A DNA stretch of 33,106 nt from JAAYCB01 sp012744395 (GTDB taxonomy: Bacteria; Planctomycetota; Planctomycetia; Pirellulales; Thermoguttaceae). The stretch covers positions 1-33,106 of the forward strand of contig JAQVNJ010000063.1 in assembly GCA_028703175.1 (NCBI GenBank). The letters run 5' to 3'. The translations under genes were made by a program, and so were the position numbers. Positions 14,971 to 24,300 of this stretch are shown here, piece after piece (within the stretch, counting starts at the first letter, position 1; each line of letters opens with the position of its first letter). Under the pieces are notes generated by a model. That model was given only the letters and a program-made list of their open reading frames with translations. It searched no databases and was not told where the DNA came from.

Positions 14971-17874
14971 ATGCCGACTCGTCAAACCATGCGGATCATG
15001 ATTCCGGTCGTGCTCTTGTCCCTCAGCGGCCTTCGTCCGGCAACCGCCGGCGGGCCGCTGGACGACGCCGTGGCCGTCTGGCGGATGGATGCGGCGGAGG
15101 ACTCAGCGAAGACGAGCGGGGCGTTGGCGGTCGAAGGGGCCGTGGAGCTCGGCCGGGAGCTCAGCGGCGCCGAGCGTGCTGCCTCGCTGCGCCGCGGAGG
15201 CGACGGCCGGGTTGCCGAATTCCGCGGCGGCTATCTTCGCGTCGGGACCTCGACCGGACGGCCGCTGGCCGTTGCCGGCCGGGAGATGACCCTGTCCGTG
15301 CGGCTGCGGGATTCCTCCGGAGACTGGGCGGTGCCGCTCGTCGCTCGCGACGACCCGGCCGGCGAGTATGCCAATCTTCTCTACGGGCGCGATGGATCGC
15401 TGCACTACCTGTGGCAGACCGAGCCGATCGAGCGCCGCGCTTTTGGCCAATTCGGCTCGGCCGCCGGCACGTACGGGTTCAACGGCGAAAGCAACGACCA
15501 GCACCACTTGTCGCCTTACCAGCCGGGCGAGTTCGCCGTGAGCACGTTGAGTCTGAACGCCGAGGGTCTGGTGACCCTGTTCCACAATGGCCAGAAGAAG
15601 ACCGGGACGATCGACCTCGCCAAGCAGAACATCGGCGACGCCGTTTTCCGCGTGGGCGCCAAGCACGACGATTGCGAATTCTTGGAGGGCGCGATCGCCG
15701 AGATTCTCGTCTACGACCGGGTGCTGGCCGACGCGGAGCGGGCGGCGATCGAAAGCGGCTTGCGGCTGAAGTGGGGTCTGGGCCCGGGCGGTCCCGGCCC
15801 GGACGCGCCGCCCCCGTCGCAGGGATTGGTGCTCCACCTGGACGCCGCCGACGTCCACGCGGACCGCGGCCGCGCCGGCCAGCCGGGCCCGCTGCCCGTC
15901 TGGCGGGATAAATCGCCGCTGGGCCGCCGCGTGGTGCAGAACGATCGCGGCCGCCAGCCGGAGCTGGCCGCCGCCGGGCTGGGTGGCAAACCTGTCGTCC
16001 GCTTCCGCGGCCAACAGTTCCTCGAAGGCGCCGCGGTGCTGCCGGCCGGCTGCCGCGAGTTGACGTTTCTGGCCGTCTGGAAGCGGGACCACGCCTCCGG
16101 ATCGGAGGTCATCTGCGAGCAGAGTTCGCCCGGCGCCGGCCGGCGCGCGTGCCTGCTGACCACGAGCGGAAGCGGCCGCGGCAAGGATTTCCTCGACGGG
16201 GTTCTGCGGCTCCGCGTGCCGCTGGCGCTGGTCGGGTCCGACTTATGGCACGACGTCCTCGTGCGGTTCCGCGGCCCGAACCTGGAGCTGTTCGTCGATG
16301 GGGTGCTTGTCGACGAGGAGTGGCCGCACGGCCGGCTCGTCGGCTTCCGCGCCCCGCTGTTGATCGGCGCCGGATACGAACAGGGTCACATGAGGGCCGG
16401 CTTCCGCGGCCAGATCGATCACGTGGCCGTCTGGGATCGCGCGCTTGGCGACGAGGAGATCGCCGCGCTGGCCGGCGGGCCGGAGGAAGTCGGCCGCCGC
16501 GAGCGGCAGATCAACGGCCCGGTGCGGACCTCGGCCCAATACTGGAAACCGCGCGGCTACAACGCTTGGGCCGGCGACTGCATGCCGATGTTCCACGACG
16601 GCACGTTCCGCTTGTTCTACCTGTTCGATCGGCGCCATCACGGCAGCAAGTGGGGTCAAGGCGCGCACCAGTACGGCCAGTTGTCGAGCCGCGATCTGGT
16701 GTCCTGGGACGAACACCCCCTGGCGGTGCCGATTGTCGAGCAGTGGGAATGCTCGATGGGCACCTGCGACTGCATCTGGCACGAGGGCGTCTACCACATG
16801 TTCTACACGGACTGCGGGAGCCGCTGCGAATACAGGGACAAGCCGCAGCGGGGGAGCTGGATCTTCTGCGCCACGAGCACCGACGGGGTCCATTTCCAGA
16901 AAGACCTCAAGCCGCTTGTGCCCGGCGGCGACTGCACCGTGTTTCGCGATCCGGCCACGGGCCTGTTCCACCTGGTCCGCGGCGGCGGCAGTCGGCTGGT
17001 CTCGAAAGACCTCCGCAATTGGGAAGAAGTGCCGGGCGATTTCGTCGAGCGGAAGCCGGGAACAACCGGCGAATGCCCGCACGAGTTCGAGTGGAACGGC
17101 TGGTACTATTTCATCCTGGGCACGAACGCAATCTGGAAATCGCGCGGCGCGCTGGGCCCTTGGGAGGAGCTCGCGCCGACGATCTACGACGGCCTGTTCG
17201 TGCCCAAGGTGGCCGAGTTCACCGGCAACCGGCGAATCCTGGCGGGGTTTCTCTTCGAGCGCGGTTGGGCGGGCCACCTGGCCTTGCGGGAACTCACCCA
17301 GAAGCCCGACGGCTCGCTGGGCACCAGGTTCGCGCCGGAGCTGATCCCGGCAAGCGGCCCGCCGCGGCGGCTCTCGTTCACGGCGCTCAGCGCCGCGGCC
17401 GGCGGCGACGGCAGCCGAATCCAGATCGACGCGCCGGGGCGGTTCGCGGCGGGGATGCTCTCCGCGGCGCCGCGGAACGCGCGGATCACGTTGCGGGTTG
17501 TTCCGCGTCCGGGCACGGCGGCCTTCGGCCTCTGCCTGCGGGGACACGGCGAGTATCAAGGCGGCTGCGAGCTGCGCTTCGAACCGGCCCGGCAGCGGGC
17601 CCAATACGGCGCGCCCGAAGGACGCGGCCCCGCCAAGGACTCGACCGGACGGGTGGCCTTGGGCCGCGACTACGCGATCGAGGATGTCGACGGGCTCGAC
17701 CGGCCGTTCCAGCTCGAGATCATCGTCAAAGACGACATCATCGACACGTGCATCGACCAGCGGCGGACGATGATCACGCGCCGGGATCCCGAACCGGACG
17801 GCGACCGGCTGTTCTTCTTCGCCCGGGATGGAGAGGTGCGTTTCGAGGAGATCAGCGTCCGTCCGCTTCGCTGA
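14971..17874 (+). CDS. Secreted LamG-LamG-GH32-like glycoside hydrolase
   Basis: 967 residues; GAGGGTG precedes the ATG. The signal peptide is about 1-27 (IMIPVVLLSLSGLRPATA-G). Two concanavalin-like LamG domains follow (about 30-260 and 280-500; IAEILVYDRVLADAE and IDHVAVWDRALGDEE are their typical ends). A five-bladed propeller (about 515-795) then carries the three GH32-type catalytic motifs: an AWAGD-type first motif (D536, nucleophile), FRDP (R659-D660-P661, transition-state stabiliser) and ECP (E701, acid/base). A C-terminal beta-sandwich (about 800-967) completes the GH32 plan. The wide departure around the first motif argues against plain invertase activity; a fructan-, levan- or distant beta-furanoside-active enzyme is possible. 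It is convergent with the next gene. Confidence 0.8.
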   Translation: MPTRQTMRIMIPVVLLSLSGLRPATAGGPLDDAVAVWRMDAAEDSAKTSGALAVEGAVELGRELSGAERAASLRRGGDGRVAEFRGGYLRVGTSTGRPLAVAGREMTLSVRLRDSSGDWAVPLVARDDPAGEYANLLYGRDGSLHYLWQTEPIERRAFGQFGSAAGTYGFNGESNDQHHLSPYQPGEFAVSTLSLNAEGLVTLFHNGQKKTGTIDLAKQNIGDAVFRVGAKHDDCEFLEGAIAEILVYDRVLADAERAAIESGLRLKWGLGPGGPGPDAPPPSQGLVLHLDAADVHADRGRAGQPGPLPVWRDKSPLGRRVVQNDRGRQPELAAAGLGGKPVVRFRGQQFLEGAAVLPAGCRELTFLAVWKRDHASGSEVICEQSSPGAGRRACLLTTSGSGRGKDFLDGVLRLRVPLALVGSDLWHDVLVRFRGPNLELFVDGVLVDEEWPHGRLVGFRAPLLIGAGYEQGHMRAGFRGQIDHVAVWDRALGDEEIAALAGGPEEVGRRERQINGPVRTSAQYWKPRGYNAWAGDCMPMFHDGTFRLFYLFDRRHHGSKWGQGAHQYGQLSSRDLVSWDEHPLAVPIVEQWECSMGTCDCIWHEGVYHMFYTDCGSRCEYRDKPQRGSWIFCATSTDGVHFQKDLKPLVPGGDCTVFRDPATGLFHLVRGGGSRLVSKDLRNWEEVPGDFVERKPGTTGECPHEFEWNGWYYFILGTNAIWKSRGALGPWEELAPTIYDGLFVPKVAEFTGNRRILAGFLFERGWAGHLALRELTQKPDGSLGTRFAPELIPASGPPRRLSFTALSAAAGGDGSRIQIDAPGRFAAGMLSAAPRNARITLRVVPRPGTAAFGLCLRGHGEYQGGCELRFEPARQRAQYGAPEGRGPAKDSTGRVALGRDYAIEDVDGLDRPFQLEIIVKDDIIDTCIDQRRTMITRRDPEPDGDRLFFFARDGEVRFEEISVRPLR

Positions 17875-18030
17875 CCCATTCCGGGCACGAGCGGCCGGAG
17901 CCGCCAGGTCGGCATAGCCGCGGATCTAGGCTTCGCTCGACGGCCAGTCTGGGGGGCCGCTGGCGCCGGGCGCCTGGCGCGGCGCCTCGACATCCATGGT
18001 GACGAGCACATGAATCTGTTTCTTTGTTGT

Positions 18031-20064
18031 TCAATCTTGCGATACGGACCCCTCTGGTTTCTTCGCGAGAGTCACCACCGCGTAGTCCGCGAATGGTGGA
18101 AGGTCGATTGTGTAGCGGTCCGGCCCGGCGGCCTTGGCGGCGATTGCGGCCTCCGGACGGGTCTCCATGGGCGCGGCGAACGTCGAGCGGCCCGGGTCGA
18201 GTTGCCGGGAGAACTCGACGCGCACGGCCGATTTGACCGGCTCGCGGGCATAGTTGACCAGGTGGACGTGGAACTGGTCCTGGCTGCGTTTGACCTCCGC
18301 CAGGACGGTCGCCGGCGCCTCGATGCGGATTGGCGGCGACCACAGCGCGGCAAGGTCTTCCAGCAAACGCCGGCCGCCATCGGTCGGCGGAGCCACCTGG
18401 ATCGTCCACCCGGAGCCCTTGATCGGGGCCTGGTCGACCTGGCCGCGCCGCCTTGCAGTGCGGCATCCGGCGAGGCCTTTTGCCAACGGATTTTCGCGCC
18501 GCTGGCGGTAGGACTCGTCGTACCAGCCCGACTGGCCGGTGACGATCAGCCGCCCGCCGCCGCGGGCGAAACGCACGAGGGCCTCGATCTGGCTGCCGGC
18601 AAGGCAGCGTTGATCGCAGACGAGCAGGACCTCGCAATCGCCGGGGATCGGCAGCGGTGCGGCGGCCTCGGTGGGAAGCAGCCCGTAGGGAACGTGGTTG
18701 CGGAGGAGAATTTCCTCGGCGCTGAGCAGGGCGCGATGGGATTGCTCGGAAAACATCAGCGACTCGCGCGGATAGAGGAGTCGCACCGGTTGGTAGCTCT
18801 CGGCGGCAAGGCCTTTCCGCCCGCTGCGGACGGTGGCGTTGAACCGCTCGAGCAGGGACCGATGCAGGGCCACGCGTTCCGGCGAGACCATTTCACGGTC
18901 GGCCTTGAGGACGGTGCGGTCGGTGGGAATGCCGCCGAAGACGGCGTCTTCCACGAGTGCCAGGGCCTCGCCCTTGGTCTTGTCCTCGGCGGCGCCGCCG
19001 GCGTCGCTGTCGCAGAGGGCGAGGATCGACGTCTTCGCGGCCCCGGCCAGCTTCAGTTCGCGGACCCGATTGACGACGCAGCCGTCGACCACGCCCGGCG
19101 CGTTGCCCGACTGGGAGACGAACACGTCGAAACAGTCGGCCAGGTCGGTCGCGATCAGGCCGGAACGAGCCGCCATGTTGGCGCGGCGGATGTTTTGAAT
19201 GTTGCCGCTGACGATCGCCGACGGCTTGCACGCCTTGGCGTGGCGATAGAGGCGGCGGTAGAGGTCGCCGAGACGCGCGGAGTGGAACCGGATCCACTCC
19301 TGGTAGACGGGGTCCTGAATCTCGCCGAACCCGGTCCGGACCGGCGGGAGGACGTGCGCGACGGTGGGCAGCCCGAACCGATTCTCGGGGTCGGGGATTT
19401 CGGCGAGGTGCTTTCGGAACAGCGCCGCGCAGCGGGGGCAGTGGCAGGGAGGCGCGTCGCAGTTGTCGAACATGATGCCGTCGAAGCCCCCCTCGCCGAG
19501 GGCGATGGCGACGACCTTTTTCAGGTACGGCTCGAACCCCGGGGCGTTGATGCAGGGCCGCCAGCGATAGTAGGCCGGGCCGTGATAGGTGCGTTTCCGC
19601 CCGTTCTCGTCGATCGCGGCCCAATCGGCCAGGTCGGGAATCTCGGCGAGCATCGTTTCATAATAGAGCGTCGAGAACTGCACGTAGGCCAGCACGCGGA
19701 TGCCGTGCTTGTGGCAGTTCTCCACGAACCGCTGGACGTTGGGAAAATCTCGCGACTCGTATTGCCATCCCAGGCCCTTGTAGAACCGGCAATGGAGGAT
19801 GTTCAGCCCGAGGTCCTCCATCAGCCGCGTGCTTGCCTCGCTGTCGAACCAGCGATGCCAGTCTTCCAGCCAGAGGGCGCCGCCTTCCATCCCGCCGGTC
19901 GCGCGGCTGCCCGCCCGCCGATACATGGCGAGCGGCTCGTGGTTGCCGAAAGTCCAGCGGCAGTCAAGGCGATCGAGGTCTGCCTTGGCGGGAGCCGGCG
20001 GCTCGGCGGCCGCCGCGGAGGCCGCGATCACAACGATCGATACGAAACACGCAGCACGCATCAT
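18031..20064 (-). CDS. Exported GH42-like TIM-barrel protein with GATase-like domain
   Basis: 677 residues. Signal peptide about 1-20 (CFVSIVVIAASAAAA-E); AAAGG precedes the start codons at 20064/20061. The first 350 residues look like a TIM barrel of a glycoside hydrolase: LGLNILHCRFY, HGIRVLAYVQFSTLYY, GFDGIMFDNCD. Directly after comes PPCHCPRCAALFRKHL, a Cys cluster like the zinc site of GH42 beta-galactosidases. Near residue 500, LLVCDQRCLAGSQIEALVRFARGGGRLIVTG is the Rossmann-like trimerisation/GATase domain also found in GH42, and a beta-sandwich tail follows (HVHLVNYA). The two usual GH42 catalytic glutamates are not obvious to me, so the activity is uncertain. It is the third gene behind the secretin and lipoprotein genes, 42 bp downstream of the latter. 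Confidence 0.72.
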   Translation of the reverse strand: MMRAACFVSIVVIAASAAAAEPPAPAKADLDRLDCRWTFGNHEPLAMYRRAGSRATGGMEGGALWLEDWHRWFDSEASTRLMEDLGLNILHCRFYKGLGWQYESRDFPNVQRFVENCHKHGIRVLAYVQFSTLYYETMLAEIPDLADWAAIDENGRKRTYHGPAYYRWRPCINAPGFEPYLKKVVAIALGEGGFDGIMFDNCDAPPCHCPRCAALFRKHLAEIPDPENRFGLPTVAHVLPPVRTGFGEIQDPVYQEWIRFHSARLGDLYRRLYRHAKACKPSAIVSGNIQNIRRANMAARSGLIATDLADCFDVFVSQSGNAPGVVDGCVVNRVRELKLAGAAKTSILALCDSDAGGAAEDKTKGEALALVEDAVFGGIPTDRTVLKADREMVSPERVALHRSLLERFNATVRSGRKGLAAESYQPVRLLYPRESLMFSEQSHRALLSAEEILLRNHVPYGLLPTEAAAPLPIPGDCEVLLVCDQRCLAGSQIEALVRFARGGGRLIVTGQSGWYDESYRQRRENPLAKGLAGCRTARRRGQVDQAPIKGSGWTIQVAPPTDGGRRLLEDLAALWSPPIRIEAPATVLAEVKRSQDQFHVHLVNYAREPVKSAVRVEFSRQLDPGRSTFAAPMETRPEAAIAAKAAGPDRYTIDLPPFADYAVVTLAKKPEGSVSQD

Positions 20065-20106
20065 GGCGATGCCTTTCTCAGGATGAGCGGTGGTTGGGCC
20101 GCCAGC

Positions 20107-21204
20107 TCACTCTTCCCAGTCGGCCGGCAAAGCAGAGAGCGACGGCGACGGGGCCGCCGGGGATTCGACGGCCGGGGCCGATCGGGGCGTCGAGGGCAGG
20201 GCCGAGGGCCAGGTGGCGCCCAGAGGCTGCCTGCGAATGCGGGTGGTGATCGGCCGGCCCAACGCATCTCGTTGAACCGGGAATCTCGAAGGTTGACCAC
20301 GCGTTGCCGGCCCGGCCGGTGAAGTCGCCGGCGCGGTTGGCGAAGGCGCCGGCGCGGTTGGCGCCAGGTAACTCGCCTGCTGAACCGGCGACGCCGGCAG
20401 CCCGGCGCCGGCGGCGACGCCGGGGGGGATCACCGCCACGGCTTGCGCGGCGGGCGGCAACGATTGGCTCGGCGGCGCGGCGCGGATCTGCCGGGCCAAG
20501 GTGGGAGACAACTGGATCGTCGCCGAGGTCACCCCCGGATTGGCCGTCTGGGGAGGCGCGGTCTGGCCCGGCGGCGTCTCCTGATCCGCCGGGCGGATTT
20601 CGCCGTTGAGCCGTTTGCTGTAGCGCTGGAGGAGCGGGCTGGCCGGCTCTTCGCTGGGAATGCCGGGCAGGATGTGCGTTGACGGCTTGGAGAGAATCCG
20701 CCCGCCCAGCCGAGGCTCGAACCGCACGATCAGCGTCAACCTCCGCTCCGGGCCGCCGACCTTGTCGATCGGTACCCAGAAGCTGTACGAATGCCCGACC
20801 TCCGACTGGCTGTAGTGTTTCTCCATCGTGTCTGCCGGGAAGACGAACTTGTGGGTGGGCGGCTCGCGCAGCGGGTCTTCGCAGCGATCGTCGAAGACGT
20901 AGGCGGTCAACGTCCCGTCCACCTTGACAGGGTCCTTCGCATCCCTGTGGTAGAACACGATCCGTCCGCCGAAGCCTCGCGTGGAGGGCTCGCCGGATCG
21001 GTGCAAGACGTCGTCGACCCAGATATCGACGATCCGGTCGGGGACGCGCGGCTTGTCGTCACGGCCCTTCCAGGGGAGCCCGTCAGAAAGGCGCCAAGGC
21101 GAACAACCGCAGGCGAGCAAAGCCGCCAGCAGGCTGGCCGCCAGCAGGCCGGTCCGGCAGACCGGCGGCGAAAGACTCCTGCCAGGTGATTGATTTGCAT
21201 TCAT
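20107..21204 (-). CDS. Proline/alanine-rich outer-envelope lipoprotein, function unknown
   Basis: 365 residues from the ATG at 21204; a start 117 bp earlier would run through the repeat-bearing intergenic region and is unlikely. A lipoprotein signal ends with the lipobox LLAC (C32), followed by GCSPW. Residues about 60-200 form a folded domain (IVDIWVDDVLHRSGEP, GGRIVFYHRD, DGTLTAYVFDDR, LTLIVRFEPRLGGRIL) that I do not recognise. From about residue 215 to the end it is a low-complexity Pro/Ala/Thr/Ser region with short repeats such as APTAPAPSPTAPATSPA. Such tails often span or bind peptidoglycan, though this is not shown. It lies between the secretin and the GH42-like gene, and a role as a pilotin or accessory for the secretin is possible but unproven. 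Confidence 0.8.
   Translation of the reverse strand: MNANQSPGRSLSPPVCRTGLLAASLLAALLACGCSPWRLSDGLPWKGRDDKPRVPDRIVDIWVDDVLHRSGEPSTRGFGGRIVFYHRDAKDPVKVDGTLTAYVFDDRCEDPLREPPTHKFVFPADTMEKHYSQSEVGHSYSFWVPIDKVGGPERRLTLIVRFEPRLGGRILSKPSTHILPGIPSEEPASPLLQRYSKRLNGEIRPADQETPPGQTAPPQTANPGVTSATIQLSPTLARQIRAAPPSQSLPPAAQAVAVIPPGVAAGAGLPASPVQQASYLAPTAPAPSPTAPATSPAGPATRGQPSRFPVQRDALGRPITTRIRRQPLGATWPSALPSTPRSAPAVESPAAPSPSLSALPADWEE
20327..20363. repeat. 21-bp direct repeat in a low-complexity coding region
   Basis: GCCGGCGCGGTTGGCG occurs at 20327-20342 and again at 20348-20363, a 21-bp period that encodes a 7-residue Ala/Pro/Thr unit in the lipoprotein tail. It is in frame and probably arose by slippage. 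Confidence 0.55.
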
Positions 21205-21267
21205 GATTTCTAGTGGAATGGGGCAGGACAGGGCTCGGCGCTCGGGAGTCAGGGTTCCGTCTTCACG

Positions 21268-21294
21268 TCGTTCCCAAGCTCCGGCTGGGGAACC
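21268..21294. repeat. Palindromic intergenic repeat, copy 2
   Basis: A 27-bp sequence, 24/27 identical to 2541-2567. The 24-nt core (21270-21293) is a hairpin: GTTCCC with GGGAAC perfect, one A/G mismatch, then AGC with GCT, and a TCCG loop. It lies in the 190-bp gap between the secretin and lipoprotein genes. Confidence 0.72.
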
Positions 21295-21349
21295 GCCGCG
21301 GGGTGCGAACCGGCCGGGCATTTCCCCTTCAGCATTCGGTCATTATTTC

Positions 21350-21377
21350 GACATTCGACATTCGACATTCGACATTC
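21350..21377. repeat. Perfect heptamer tandem repeat (GACATTC)x4
   Basis: Four perfect copies of GACATTC in the gap between the secretin stop (21395) and the lipoprotein start (21204). The 28-bp array lies 56 bp from the palindromic repeat copy 2. On the transcribed (minus) strand it reads GAATGTC. It is AT-rich compared with its surroundings. Confidence 0.85.
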
Positions 21378-21394
21378 CCGTCCGCTCGCTCTTT

Positions 21395-24300
21395 TCAATA
21401 CGCCGGAACCTGCGGGAGGCCTGGCGGCGTTGGGGTCGCGGTGGATGGTCCTTGTGCGGTGTTGTAGGATGGCACGGGGGGATAGGCGTTGTCGGCCACG
21501 GCCGGACTTGCCGCCCCGTAAGGGCCGGCGGCGGGCCCGGTGTAGGCGGCGTAGCCGGTCTCGCCGGTCGCCGGCGCGGTGGGCGCGAAGACCGCGCTGT
21601 CCGCCGATTGCGGCTGGTTCTGGCCGGGCGGCGGCGCGGCTGGCGTGGGCTTTGGCGCCGGGTTCGCGGGCGCCGGCGTCGGTTGCGGCGCTGCGGACGA
21701 GGGCGCCGGCGTCGGTTGCGCCGCCGGCGGGCCCTCCAATGCCGGCGGGTGGACGACTTCCACGTCGTCCCAGTTGCCGTCGGCGGGCGGCTCGAGCCCG
21801 ATCCCCGCGGGATCGGCGTCCGGATAGATTGTCTTGGCGTTTCCGTCGGTCAAATCGCTGACTTCCTGGAGATTTACCAGTCCGGTATCGCCGTGCAGTT
21901 GGTTCACGTCGGCCAGGCACCAGTGCATCCGCGCGGCTTCCACGCGCTTGAGCCGTTCGGCCTCCTCCTCGTCCTTGACAACATGCGGCGTCAGAACGAT
22001 CAACAGTTCGGATCGCCTGCACGTCATGCTGTCGAAGCGGAACAGGTGGCCGAGCACGGGGATGTCCGACAGCCAGGGAACTCTGCGGTGCATGGCCGCT
22101 TCTTGCTTGGTGATCAGGCCTCCGATCACGATCGTCTGACCGCTGGCGGCGCTGACGGTCGTCTGGGCCGTGGCGACATTGATGCTCGGGGAGCGGATTT
22201 CGGTCCCTTCGGAGACGGCCACGGGGATGCCTTCGGCGAGCGGTCCGAGGTCGGACTTTTCGGCGTCGAGCTCCATCACGACCATGCCCTCGGGGCTGAT
22301 TCGCGGCGTGACGCCGAGGATCAGGCCGACATTTTCCAGGGCGATTTCGTTGACGAGCCCCTGGGCCCGGGCGGTTGAGCCGGTGATCCGCGGCACGCGT
22401 TTGCCTACCTGGATGAACGCCGGTTGGTTATCGAGCGTCATGATCTGGGGCCGGCTGAGCACCTCCAGGCGGCGGCTCTCTTTGAGCGCCCGGAGCATCA
22501 AGCTGACGCTGTCGCTGCTTGCGGAGAGCACCAGTCCGCCGAATCCCAGTTCGCTGTTGATTCTGCCCGTGCCGAAATTGGCGATTCCCTGGCTGCCGAT
22601 GATGTTGGAATTGGCCAGCGCGGCCCCGCTTCCCGAATTGCCCAGCGAGGCGTTGTTCGGCTGGCTGTTGAAGAGAAAGCCGGGCGTGTTGGTGGCCGCG
22701 ACGACTTCCTGGGTCGTCACCTGGGGCAGGCCGGCCTCGGTCACGGTCCGCGAGATTGTCTCCAGGTCGGCCAGCAGGCTGCGGTCAAACAGGATCGAAT
22801 CCTGCAACCCCAGCTCGACGCCGAATTCCTCCGTGTCGTTGAGCTGGACCTCGGCGATCAGCACCTGGATCATCACCTGGGAGGGCGCCTCGTCGAGTTT
22901 CTTGACCAGGTCCATGATTTCCTCGTGGAACTCCGGCGTCGCGCTGATGATCAGCGAGTTGCTGACGATCTCGGGCACGACGATGACCTCCCTTTCGATC
23001 TGTTCGAAGGGGCTGACAACGCCCGGCGTCGCCTGCTGGAGCAGCCGTTCGCTCCTTAAGAACTCGTTGATCGACTGGGCGACGTCCAGAGCGGGGGCGT
23101 TCCGCAACCGGTAGACCTCGTTGATCCGCTGCTGGACGTCCTCTTCATCCAGCCGCAACAGCAGCGCCTCGATGATCGCCAGGTCGCCCTCGCTGCCGGT
23201 GGCAATGATGCTGTTGGTGCGGGTGTCGACGGTGAACCGCACGGGAACCAGGGAGCTTTCCCCTTCGGCGCCGGCCAGTTGCGGTTGGGTCGCCGCGCCC
23301 GCCGCCGACGGCAGCAGCGACTGGAGCATCGTGGCCATGTTGCTGGCGTCACCTTTGCGGATGCGGAAGACTTTGATCTGGGCCACGGCGGAGGGCTTGT
23401 CGAGGAATTCGATCAGCGCCGCCACGAGGTCGATGCTCTCGGCGGGCGCGGAGATGACGAGGGTGTTGGTGCGGGCATCCGGCGTGATTTGCACGTCGTC
23501 GAGCACGCCGGAGCGGATCAGCCGCTGGCCATCGACGTCGAACAGTTCGAGGGCCGCCGCCTTTTGTGTTCCCATCCCGCCGGCGGCCGCGCTGATTGCC
23601 TGCTGGATCGTCATCGCCAGATCGGCGGCCAGCGAGTTCTGCAATTTGAACACGCGGGCTTGGGTGACCGGTCCGGGCGTGGCCACATCGAGCCGCTGGA
23701 TGAGCAGTTCCACCTCGGCCATGTCGCGTGGTGCGGCGCGGACAACCAGGGCGTTCAGCCGCATGTCGGGGCTGACCTGCACCACTGGGCTGAGCCCGCC
23801 GCCGCGGTTGGTGAACGACTGGAGGATCGTGGCGCCGACGGTGGCCACGGGGGCGTGCTTCAGCGTGAAGACGCGGAACTGCGTGCCCGGCCCCACCGGC
23901 TGGTCCAGCTTGCCAATCAAGTCCTTGACCGCGCGGACCGCCTCGCCCCAGCCGATCAACAAGAGCGCGTTCGGCTTGGCCAGCGGCGTGACGATCAGCC
24001 GCCCCTGGCGACCGCCGAGCAATTCCATCGACACGCTCGTGACGACCTGGCTGATGCTGGTGCTGTCGACGTGCCGGAGCAGATAGATGTCGATCTCGGG
24101 AATCGTCTCGGCGCTGATTCGTTCGATCTCCTCGATCAGCCGCGTGAGTTCGTCGACGTCGTGTTCGCGGCCGCGGAGGATGATCACATCGAGGTCCGGC
24201 AGGATTTCATACTCGACCTCCGGCCCCAGCGAGGGGAGCTGATCGGTCGGCTGGCGCTCGTCCGCGGCGTTCGCCTCGGCCTGGTCGGAACCGGCGGCAT

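Noticed and set aside
20065..20106. Terminator between the lipoprotein and GH42-like genes
   Set aside because: The 42-bp gap contains no stem-loop or T-tract, so the genes are more likely co-transcribed.
18010..20322. Plus-strand open frame of 770 codons
   Set aside because: It is antisense to the GH42-like gene, which has a signal peptide, ribosome-binding site and Cys cluster. It is a GC-driven shadow frame.
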